Assembly: GCA_964423615.1 (NCBI GenBank)
Contig: CAYRFQ010000114.1
Span: 1-23,125, forward strand
DNA: 23,125 nt
From: CAYRFQ01 sp964423615
GTDB lineage: Bacteria; Planctomycetota; Planctomycetia; Gemmatales; Gemmataceae
Direction of reading: 5' to 3'
Shown here: positions 1-7,318 of the stretch, piece by piece
Position numbering within the stretch: position 1 is the stretch's first letter
How the letters are laid out: every line of letters starts with the position of its first letter
The notes under the pieces: generated by a model
Seen by the model: only the letters and a program-made list of their open reading frames with translations
Told to the model about the DNA's origin: nothing
The model's database searches: none
Program-made: the position numbers and the translations under genes

Positions 1-234
1 TATGTGACCTGACGTCAATACGTGAGACTTAATCTTACCGAGGTAATAGCGAGATTGACCCATCATCCAAATTTGGGTCGTTTCCTTTCGTTGCGCTCCA
101 ACGATGTTGTCCGACGTTGTTGGCCAAATTCGGTGTATGCGTTCGAAAGCGAAATGTTTTGGCGGATTACCCGCTTCTTCAAAGATGTCAATTCAAATTT
201 CGTGACTGCTCGTTTCAAACCAAGGGATCAAGCT

Positions 235-692
235 ATGAAAAACTATCTGCTCTCATGTTATTGTCTTCTCAGCACTTTTGTAGGAGTTCAAGCTGCGGAT
301 CGATCAGTCAATCTGAGTGGAGATTGGAAAGTTGAGGCATATTACGCCGGAGACTCAAACGTAACTTCGAGTGGATGCTTCATCTGGTTTTTCCGAAATT
401 AATTTCTGTCAACAAGGAGCATGTGGCCATACAGACTCCGAGTGGAACGGGAAAATTTCAATTACAGCTAAATACGACGAAGTCACCCTCGGAATTTGAT
501 TTATCCCGTCCAGAGACCAAGGCCTCCACAGTGAAAGGCATCTTCTACAAGAATGGAGAGCACATTTTGCTGAGCATTGATCTCTCAGGAAAGACCAGGC
601 CTGCTTCGTTTAACAGCCTTTCAGTAACGAATCCTCACGTCTTAGTTCTTCGTCGAGTTCGGCAGACACCTTCGAGAACTAAGACCGACTGA
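235..692 (+). pseudogene. Frameshifted TIGR03067-like secreted protein
   Basis: Two overlapping reading frames together make one protein. The first (ATG at 235) gives a signal peptide (hydrophobic run, then VQAAD) and the typical opening LSGDWKVEAYY. It runs into a stop at 400-402. The second frame continues from about 365-375 with KFQLQLNTTKSPSEFDL, a GIFY-K-GEHILLSIDL stretch, a RPASF motif and a final LVLRRV, ending at 692. This order (GxWKV, KxP-x-xDL, GIY-xL, RPxxF, L-x-R) is the pattern I know from TIGR03067, a small secreted domain expanded in planctomycetes, whose role is unknown. A single indel near 350-375 restores the whole protein. Weak ribosome site AAGGGA lies 8 bases before the ATG. 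It could be a true pseudogene or a sequencing error. Confidence 0.6.
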
Positions 693-735
693 CCAAATAT
701 TTAACGAGAATTTTGCTGGCTTGTATTTGTGGTCA

Positions 736-810
736 GGTAAGAAAGTGACGGGAACGTCACTCCCTCCCCTCAGAACCGGACGTGCGAGTTTCCTGTGGCG
801 CACCAAATTC
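736..810 (-). mobile_element. Degraded group II intron 3' end (domains V and VI)
   Basis: Read on the minus strand, 794-773 gives GGAAACTCGCACGTCCGGTTC, closely matching the tetraloop and 3' strand of group II intron domain V, including the AC bulge before the GTCCGGTTC arm. The 5' strand of that hairpin (810-795) is only partly matching, so the domain looks eroded. Immediately downstream, 761-744 forms a perfect 7-bp hairpin (AGTGACG with CGTCACT, four-base loop) in the position of domain VI, then TTTCTTAC as a plausible intron end. No reverse transcriptase frame is found on either side, so this is a remnant rather than a working intron. Confidence 0.5.
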
Positions 811-1044
811 TGATCGCATTTGTAGCCAAATAAACGGTGTATGGATTTTGGCCTGTTTGAGCCCGGTTTCCCAAATTGTTGAGAATTTTGGAGAACCTAG
901 TCACGAAGGCACCCAGCGACCCGCACATTACGCAATACGAGTCGATGGGTTCGGTCTGCTCATCCCAGGGCCAAAGCCCAGCTACGACGAGCCAGATTCA
1001 CAAGCCTACTTCCCTGCCGACGGGCGGCTTTCGTAACGCTCAAG

Positions 1045-1326
1045 CTACGATTCCAACAGCGTCACGGCTGAGACGAACGTGTAACCCTCGGTCATTAGCA
1101 GGTCGATGTTGTGGATATTCTGCTGGCAACAAAAAAACAATCCGCCAGGTTCGTACGGGGGTTGACCGTGGCTCGCATTTCCCCACAGTGCGGACACAAA
1201 AACCGCAAGTATCCTTCGCTCCATTTCGAGGGCGGACCGTCGCGACCCAACGCAGCAATCGTCACTGCCATGGGAAGGTCATTACCCAAACGACGCAGCA
1301 GCCAGATCGGGGCGATCGGTTTGCCA
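1045..1326 (-). pseudogene. CHC2-type zinc-finger protein remnant, frameshifted
   Basis: The minus strand reads GKPIAPIWLLRRLG, then GRDGPPSKWSEGYLRFLCPHCGEM, then RATVNPRTNLADCF. It loses frame in a run of seven T (minus strand, around 1130). Shifting frame there continues as CCQQNIHNIDLLMTEGYTF and LSAVTLLES-like residues to a stop at 1045. The restored pair CPHC and CFCC, followed by NIDLL, resembles the CHC2 zinc-finger proteins related to the DnaG primase finger that occur near mobile elements. I recognise the pattern from memory and could not search. There is no good start codon upstream, so the gene is both truncated and shifted. It shares the decayed zone with the intron remnant. Confidence 0.45.
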
Positions 1327-1617
1327 AATTCCAGGTGTAATCCAAGACTTCCGATCCGAGGACAATTTGGGCAGATTTTCCCCGAAATGCGATCCAAGCG
1401 GGGTAAGGGACATGTACGTACGAACCGGACAGACATTTCTTTTCCGTTTCGAGTGGTCCTGCGACTTTGGTTCATTAGCCGCGCATGTCTCAATAGTCGT
1501 CTCGTTGATCGTCGAACGTGGGACAACAAAGAACAATTGTTTTCTGTTGATATATCCAAGAAGCCTGACGAATCTATACACAGGCTACTTTCCAGTCCTC
1601 CTGATCGGGGTTTTGTT

Positions 1618-2628
1618 ATGAAATACACATGTCTTGTGATCTCGTATGTTGCATTCTCGTTGATGACCCAGACAACCAATGTGTTCGCTCAATCGAGTCC
1701 TAATGTCATTAAAGTCCAGCAAACGGACGAGTATATCCGAATCGACACCGACAAGTTGCAGGCCAAGATTAATAAACGGGGCTACGTGAGTGGGATTGCT
1801 CGAGGGACTTTTGTGGATCGCAAGACGGGAGCGAAAGATGCTGGGTTCGGTATCCACATCATGGATTTCTTGATGGCTCCTGGGTGGCGAGACGATGGTT
1901 ATCTCCGCAACAAGAAGATCCACGGGGATTTGCCCAAGCATTACGTCGAGGGACCACAGATTTGTACGAAGGCCCAGAAGCTGGAGCCCAAGGTGATTCG
2001 TGGGAAAGGTTTTGTGGCCGTCCAAATGAGCTTCCGTTTCACCGAGGCGAAACGTGGTCTGAAGGCCGGTTCGATCTGGACACAGACGCTGGTGTTTCGT
2101 CCTGGTGTTCGATACATCCTTTCTTGTGAACGGATCAAGAGCGTGAACTCGCTCGACAATGTGTTCTATCGAATTGACATGCCCGGACATATCCGTCACA
2201 AGAATATGGATTCGTTCTCCCAAATCTATCTAAGCTACTTCGGCAAAATTCCTGCGAAAGCGTTTGCGGAGGATTTTGCTCCCGACGATCGCTTCCTTTA
2301 CCAACGAAACAAAGGCAAGATTCCGAAACGGATGATCCGTGCCTATCAGGTCAAAGTCAAGGGAGAAACTGGTCCGTGGTTGGCTGGAATGACTCTCGAC
2401 CCATCGGTGGTTTCCGAGGCGTGGTGCCACCAAAGAGGATACGTTTGCTTCATCCAGGAATTACACGGAAAAACTGTGAAGGCGGGCGAACGATTCGGGG
2501 CGGCGTACGTTGTAGGGTATTTCGACAGTGTGGCTTCGATGCGCGAAACGTATGACGGATATCGCGGCCTGCGCGACATCCGTGTCGACGGTGGAAAGCT
2601 AAGGTTGATTCGAGGGAATGGAAAGTGA
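1618..2628 (+). CDS. Secreted conserved protein of unknown function
   Basis: 336 residues. The ATG at 1618 is chosen because it starts a clean signal peptide (MKYTC, hydrophobic core, cleavage probably after NVFA before QSS). The longer in-frame extension upstream has no domain character. The mature part begins with a short beta-rich segment (YIRIDTDKLQAKINKRGYVSGI), then conserved-looking blocks GDLPKHYVEGPQICT, WTQTLVFRPGVRYILS, RIDMPGHIRHK, PWLAGMTLDPSVVSEAWCHQRGYVC and GERFGAAYVVGYFDS. I associate this layout with a hypothetical protein family in planctomycetes and verrucomicrobia. The all-beta look suggests a carbohydrate-related or mutarotase-like sandwich fold, but that is inference. 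It converges on the glycosyltransferase gene, with 140 bases between the stops. Confidence 0.8.
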   Translation: MKYTCLVISYVAFSLMTQTTNVFAQSSPNVIKVQQTDEYIRIDTDKLQAKINKRGYVSGIARGTFVDRKTGAKDAGFGIHIMDFLMAPGWRDDGYLRNKKIHGDLPKHYVEGPQICTKAQKLEPKVIRGKGFVAVQMSFRFTEAKRGLKAGSIWTQTLVFRPGVRYILSCERIKSVNSLDNVFYRIDMPGHIRHKNMDSFSQIYLSYFGKIPAKAFAEDFAPDDRFLYQRNKGKIPKRMIRAYQVKVKGETGPWLAGMTLDPSVVSEAWCHQRGYVCFIQELHGKTVKAGERFGAAYVVGYFDSVASMRETYDGYRGLRDIRVDGGKLRLIRGNGK

Positions 2629-2768
2629 TGAGAATTGCGCTGCCGAAGCAGAGTCATCGAAAGGAGCCGAGAGCCTTCGGACCCATCGACAAACTCGATG
2701 ACGTTTTCTCGCGTTGATCCGCCGATCCATCAATAGAGGGAATCTGGTCGTTTCCATGTCGATGTATC

Positions 2769-4193
2769 TCAGTCGTTTGCGCTGCATGTTGCCACCAGTT
2801 GACGTTGGGGTTCGAGTTGAGTCGATGCCGATCTTTGTGGCATATAGTCTTGGTTGCTGGTTTCAGGGGGCCTGGTTTGGTGGCTTTCCCAAAGAAGAAC
2901 AACGAGCGAGGCGATCAAGATCATATGAGCCCAGACGTAGGCACCATAGACTTGCGCGAGCTTGGCCATTCTGGAACCGAATGGGCCGTAGATGGTGGTG
3001 CTCGTAGTTGCTACCAACGCCACTACTACGAACAAACTAACGATGACGTAAGACCTATACTGAGTGGGAGTATTTGTAGTCGGTTGACTTTCGCTTCTTT
3101 TTAAGGACGAGAGATGTAGATAATATATCATCACGGCAAAAGGTATGATCCACGAAACACAGTGGTGCTTCCAAGTCCTTTCGCTGAGGATGAGCATTCC
3201 TATCAGAATAAACCCATACTCGGCAGCGAGTCGCCAACTCTTTCGATCCGTTATTGGCGTCCGACAACTCCACACCATGAGTCCGAGGAACCCGACCCCA
3301 AAGACTTTGAGGAAGAGCTTGAGGGCACTGTGATTGACGTTTGCAATGTTGTGATATTCGGTGGGGACGTAGATGCCGTCGGTGTAGACGGAGAATGAAG
3401 GACCATCGCTGAGCATTCGGTACGTCAATCCGGGTAACGATTGATTCTGGTGTTCGGTGGTAACTCTGCCCTCAATCACATAAGGAACGACCATCTGATC
3501 GACCCAGTGGTTTAGTAACCGCGCATTGCGGCTCGGTCCCAGCCACACCGATGGAACGACGAATAAGAATAAGACGAGACCGATTCCACAACCTGCAAGG
3601 ACTTTCCAACCCCGTTTCCAGGCGAAGTATGGGAGGAACAGGGCAGGAGTGATCTTGCAAGCAATGGCAAAACCAAGAAGCAACCCTGACGTGTAATCGC
3701 GGCCTCTGCGAAAACAATACAGCGCCCCGACCACGAGGAACATGATGAACAAGTTGACGTTCCCGTGGGTCAAGTCACCCAAGATGGGGCGCATGCTCAG
3801 GACAATCGTGAGCACCTTGGCCCACGGCGGTATCGGGACGTCCGGGTCTTCCACCAGAAAAAACACCCAGCGAAAGATCAAGAAGACCATTCCCACCTTC
3901 ACAAAAAACCACGTCAGCGCCCCGAGCATCGGAGGCAACGCAACAAAGGGCCGTAGCACCAATGCCATGATCGGCGGGTTGGGGTAAGTGTGCTTGTGGT
4001 AGATATTGTATCCCGCATCCAGATCGAGGATTTGTCCACGCCAGCGTAGAAAGGCGGAGCGGTTGTCCCGTTTGTCGTCTTGGATCTTGGCCGTATACTG
4101 GACGCTGATTCCAACGAACACCAGCAGCACCAGGCCCAGAAACCAACTGTACCTTTTGACAGTCCAGAAGCGAGAAAATGTAGTGGCGTTCAT
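2769..4193 (-). CDS. GT87-like (DUF2029) polytopic membrane mannosyltransferase
   Basis: 474 residues from the ATG at 4193. An earlier in-frame ATG at 4229 lacks a ribosome site, whereas 4193 has AAGGA nine bases upstream. The protein has about ten hydrophobic segments. The first (WFLGLVLLVFVGISV) is followed by a large loop with LDLDAGYNIYHKHTYPNPP, the D-x-x-x-GYNIY plus Y-P-P signature of GT87 lipid-linked mannosyltransferases. Further family-like blocks are LSMRPILGDLTHGNVNLFIM and AIACKITPALFLPYFAWKRGWK. GT87 enzymes transfer mannose from polyprenyl-phosphate-mannose at the outer face of the membrane to build envelope glycans. The substrate here is unknown. The C-terminus is polar and rich in Gln and Ser. 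The gene stands alone on the minus strand. Confidence 0.85.
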   Translation of the reverse strand: MNATTFSRFWTVKRYSWFLGLVLLVFVGISVQYTAKIQDDKRDNRSAFLRWRGQILDLDAGYNIYHKHTYPNPPIMALVLRPFVALPPMLGALTWFFVKVGMVFLIFRWVFFLVEDPDVPIPPWAKVLTIVLSMRPILGDLTHGNVNLFIMFLVVGALYCFRRGRDYTSGLLLGFAIACKITPALFLPYFAWKRGWKVLAGCGIGLVLFLFVVPSVWLGPSRNARLLNHWVDQMVVPYVIEGRVTTEHQNQSLPGLTYRMLSDGPSFSVYTDGIYVPTEYHNIANVNHSALKLFLKVFGVGFLGLMVWSCRTPITDRKSWRLAAEYGFILIGMLILSERTWKHHCVSWIIPFAVMIYYLHLSSLKRSESQPTTNTPTQYRSYVIVSLFVVVALVATTSTTIYGPFGSRMAKLAQVYGAYVWAHMILIASLVVLLWESHQTRPPETSNQDYMPQRSASTQLEPQRQLVATCSAND

Positions 4194-5502
4194 CGGGGGG
4201 CATCCTTGCCGGGGGAACGCGAAAACCATCCGGTGATGTGGATGGAGAATGTCCTATACGTAGCGTCGTTGTCTCGGGTGCACGGGGCACCAGAGCGATA
4301 GAAATGTAACAGTCGCCAGTTTTTGGAACAAGGCGAGAAGTTAGAGGTGTGCGTGGGAGTTGCGGAATCAGGGAGTTTAGATTGGTGGGAGTTCCATTAG
4401 CCCGAGGCCCTTACGAGTAACTCGTTTTGGTCTTCGGCAACGGTTCGTGAACGTGTCCGGACCATCTCCAAAAGCCGAAGACGTTTCGTGCTATTTTTTC
4501 GTTGCGCGGGTCGCGATGAAGGCGTATGATCCGTATATCGAAGCCTGTGCGGAGGAAGTAGCACGCACATTCGGTGTGCCGTGGCCACGCCAAGAAGAGG
4601 CGGACCGGACATGGGAAACGAGAAATGTATCGTTGTCTGTTTTGTTGATAGTGTCGATGACGGAGGGAATTGTCGGATCAGTAGAGGATTTTCCATTAGC
4701 GTTGGGTACCGTTTGCAGTCCTCGACCCCCTCAACTCGCTGGGTGTACAAGGCGGTCCCGAGGGACAGGTCGTCGTTAAAAGCTCTTGTTACATTCTTCT
4801 ATGAAAACACCTTTCCCAAAGATGGGTTTGAAAAAGCACCGGCGTGTTTTCGTAACCGTCTACACAAACCGAACAGAAATCGATTTCGCGTTCGAAGTGA
4901 TTATTTTGGAAAAGCGACGATTTTTCTGAAAATGAGACGGCGTTCAATCCTATTGTATTATGGGCACATGCGCACAAGAGCGGTCGGAGAACTCGAAAAA
5001 GCGCCAAAATGGCGATTTTTCGCAGGTCGTTTTCCATAAGATATTGACATATATAAACATATGGAAATCGAGAGGTGTCGAAAAGGTGCAAGAAAGGCGC
5101 AGGTTTACTACAAGTTTAGCGCAGGTTTGGTGCAGGTTTAGCGCAGTTTTCTGTCATTTTTCGACCGGTTTTTGTCGGAAAGTTGAGGAGTCGGGGCCGG
5201 GAAGAAATTGGGGGGTGGAAAATTTCGCGATTTTTTCAAAAAAAATCGGACCGTCATTTCGTGTCCGTTTCGAGTTGGTCGTTACCTGATCAAGAAGAAG
5301 CGGACGGCACACCGCGAGCGTCAGTTATTCCTAGTTCGTTAGCTGTGCCGCCCTCAATAAATGGGGTCTGAGCCGATCGGCCTGAACCTTGCAATCCAAT
5401 TCTTTCGATGGTCATGGTTGACGATCGGATCTCTCTGTCACTGAAGAGAACAAATAGAAAAAAGTCGCAGTTGTCCGAAAGGCTTTCGTTGGAGAAATCA
5501 AC
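4194..5502. other. Long intergenic region without a convincing gene
   Basis: 1.3 kb between the divergent glycosyltransferase gene and the helical operon. The short open frames are Arg/Ser/Pro-rich and overlap each other without domain character. The region must hold the promoters of both flanking genes. A 15-base near-repeat (CAAGAAGAGGCGGAC at 4590-4604, CAAGAAGAAGCGGAC at 5291-5305) and the 11-bp array at 5075-5173 are the only structure seen. A small hairpin (CGAAA, loop GGC, TTTCG, 5476-5488) sits just before the ribosome site of the next gene. Confidence 0.5.
5075..5173 (+). repeat. Degenerate 11-bp-period tandem array
   Basis: Successive 11-mers starting at 5086 read gtgcaagaaag, gcgcaggttta, ctacaagttta, gcgcaggtttg, gtgcaggttta and gcgcagttttc, with weaker units on either side (gtgtcgaaaag at 5075, tgtcatttttc at 5152, gaccggttttt at 5163). 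The central consensus is GYGCAGGTTTA. The period of 11 bp places each unit on nearly the same face of the helix. The array lies in non-coding DNA about 330 bp before the ATG of the helical-protein operon. A protein-binding array is possible, but so is slippage-derived sequence. Confidence 0.55.
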
Positions 5503-7182
5503 ATGGGACAAGAACATTTAACGGTGTCGAAGTGGAACAACGTCAAGAAGAAAAACGACGTCAAGGACACCACGGTCGAGAAAGCTCTCAAAGCTTTCGA
5601 CGAAGCGGAAAAAAAGAAAGACGATTACGACAGCCAATTGGACGCCCTCAAGAAGATTGAGGATGTCGCGGACAAACTCAAACGCAGCTCGAAAGATAAA
5701 AAAGACGTCACGAAATTCCTGGAGGCTATGGTCTCGGAGGCTCAGAAGCGAAAGAAGAACGTTGAAACCCTCAAAAAGGCGAACGACAAGAAGACCGAAG
5801 AGGAAGACGACGATGGCGACGTCCGAAAGTTGCTTGGCCGAGTTCGCAACAACGGAACCAAGCGAGTTTTGCAGTTCATGATCTGCAAGAAGGGCGACAA
5901 GAAAGGTGTTGTGCTCGCGAAGCGGATCACGCAGAAACACAGGACCGAACTGAAAAAGAAGGTCGGTGATGGAGGCCAGTTTGCTCGGGGCGACTGTGCG
6001 TTCGAGGATGGCAAGTTCGCCTTCATCATGAAAAAGGCCGTCAGTGGTATGGCCCGGACGATCAAAAAAGCTCTGGCCGTTGAGACCGGTAAGGCCGACT
6101 GGAAAGTGCGCGTCCGCGATGACGAAACCACAAACATCATCGATGACGAGAACGATACCGAAGAGGCCGATTTCGCAGTTCTACCCGATACTGTTGATGA
6201 CTTGCCCGAAGACGACGACAATGATCCGCAATCGACGACGACTCAAGACCCCGCCGAAGCCAAGATCATGACCCGCCTCCAGACCATTGCTCCCCAGTAC
6301 TTGAAAGCTGTAGGGAGCGGGACTGGCAACGTCACCCAAATGGAGACCCTTTACGTCTCGGCTCGAGGGTCTATCCAAAACAAGGACTTTTCCCACGCCG
6401 ACAGGCTCCTCACCGAACTCGAAGAGTTGCTCAAAGCCCCAGAAACGTCTTCCGACTCCACCACTCCGACTCTGACAGCTCCTCAGGCTCCATCCTTGAC
6501 GGACGTGGCTGCCCAAGCCGCGCTCAAAGCCAGCCTCATGGCCCGGATCAAGGACCTGACGCCCGAGTACCAGACGGCGATCGGCGATAACGGTCCACAA
6601 ACGGGTGAAATGAAGACCTTACTTGAGGCAACGGAAAAAGCTCTCAAATCGTCGAAGCTCGAGGATGCCTCCAAGACTCTCGGACGTCTTGAGGACATGG
6701 TAAGTAAAGTTGTGACGGAAATTGCCGAGAGAAAACTCACTAACCAATCCGAAGGGAAAGAACTTTCTTCGACTGTGTTGGAGCAGGCTAGCCAGGTGTG
6801 GGATGGAACTCGAAAACAAGTCCGAAAGCAAATCGTTGAACTCGAAAGAACAATCATTCAGGAGTGCGAAAGGCTCAACGACGACGACGATGCAGAGTTC
6901 GAGGTCGATTTGGCCGAGGTCCGCTCCAAGACAACGCAGCTTTACGCGATCTTGGACAAACTCGATGAAGGGTTGATCAACACACTCAAAGAAGCCATCG
7001 GGGCCAAGGAACCCCAAGTCCGCAAGAATAAACAGAAGGAAGCTATCGGGATCATCAAGAAGTACCTCGGAGTCGTCAAGGAAGACAAATGGCTCGGAAA
7101 GATCGACAACAACGGTTTCACGGAATCCAACATTCGTAATAGTTTCGTCAAAGCCCTCAGCAGTCTGGCATCCAAGTTGTAA
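5503..7182 (+). CDS. Charged helical repeat protein A, function unknown
   Basis: 559 residues, first gene of a three-gene run. Ribosome site GGAGA lies 7 bases before the ATG. No signal peptide or membrane segment. Order of parts: a Lys/Glu/Asp-rich helical region (about 1-100), a compact mixed domain (about 106-206, from RKLLGRVRNNG through LQFMICKKGDKKGVVLAK and GDCAFEDGKFAFIMKK to WKVRVRDDE), a strongly acidic linker (207-243), two copies of a roughly 60-residue helical repeat (253-311 and 341-402, sharing M-x-R-hydrophobic-x-x-hydrophobic-x-P-x-Y, A and a closing L-x-x-L-E), then a helical C-terminus with a second acidic patch (NDDDDAEFEVD). The compact domain resembles, from memory, small domains in other modular bacterial helical proteins. 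I cannot name it. Probably cytoplasmic or exported by a non-Sec route. Confidence 0.85.
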   Translation: MGQEHLTVSKWNNVKKKNDVKDTTVEKALKAFDEAEKKKDDYDSQLDALKKIEDVADKLKRSSKDKKDVTKFLEAMVSEAQKRKKNVETLKKANDKKTEEEDDDGDVRKLLGRVRNNGTKRVLQFMICKKGDKKGVVLAKRITQKHRTELKKKVGDGGQFARGDCAFEDGKFAFIMKKAVSGMARTIKKALAVETGKADWKVRVRDDETTNIIDDENDTEEADFAVLPDTVDDLPEDDDNDPQSTTTQDPAEAKIMTRLQTIAPQYLKAVGSGTGNVTQMETLYVSARGSIQNKDFSHADRLLTELEELLKAPETSSDSTTPTLTAPQAPSLTDVAAQAALKASLMARIKDLTPEYQTAIGDNGPQTGEMKTLLEATEKALKSSKLEDASKTLGRLEDMVSKVVTEIAERKLTNQSEGKELSSTVLEQASQVWDGTRKQVRKQIVELERTIIQECERLNDDDDAEFEVDLAEVRSKTTQLYAILDKLDEGLINTLKEAIGAKEPQVRKNKQKEAIGIIKKYLGVVKEDKWLGKIDNNGFTESNIRNSFVKALSSLASKL

Positions 7183-7203
7183 ACCCGAAAACGGCAAAAG
7201 CGA

Positions 7204-7274
7204 TTAGTGAACAGAGAACAAGAGGTTTTGACGACGGCCTGCCGGAGCCGAACTTCATGTTTTCTGTTCACTAA
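7204..7274 (+). promoter_or_regulatory. Long RNA hairpin between helical genes A and B
   Basis: Arms 7204-7220 (TTAGTGAACAGAGAACA) and 7258-7274 (TGTTTTCTGTTCACTAA) pair over 17 bp with a single G-U wobble. Inside the 37-base loop a further 6-bp stem forms (GAGGTT with AACTTC, one G-U), then CGGC with GCCG. The element starts 21 bases after the stop of gene A and ends 44 bases before the ATG of gene B. No T-run follows, so it does not look like a simple terminator. It could be a processing site, an attenuator or an mRNA stabiliser. Confidence 0.6.
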
Positions 7275-7318
7275 CACCGGTACCCGAATCCCTGTTCTCC
7301 GAGAAAAGAGCTATAACC

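Larger units (their letters stand above)
693..1617. other. Decayed intergenic zone
   Basis: Apart from the intron tail and the zinc-finger remnant nothing coding is convincing here. The open frame that runs upstream of the secreted protein gene at 1618 (to 1111) is rich in Arg, Ser and Pro without domain character, and is an accidental antisense shadow of the zinc-finger remnant. 1330-1617 shows no recognisable feature. Confidence 0.5.

Noticed and set aside
1111..1617. In-frame upstream extension of the secreted protein gene
   Set aside because: Low-complexity Arg/Ser/Pro sequence antisense to the zinc-finger remnant. The internal ATG at 1618 starts a proper signal peptide.
5044..5072. TTGACA followed by AT-rich sequence, looking like a promoter
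   Set aside because: No -10 match at 16-18 bp spacing, and planctomycete promoters are poorly predicted by this pattern.
1444..5280. Shared 12-mer TCCGTTTCGAGT at about 1444 and 5268
   Set aside because: Too short and isolated to call a dispersed repeat from this window alone.
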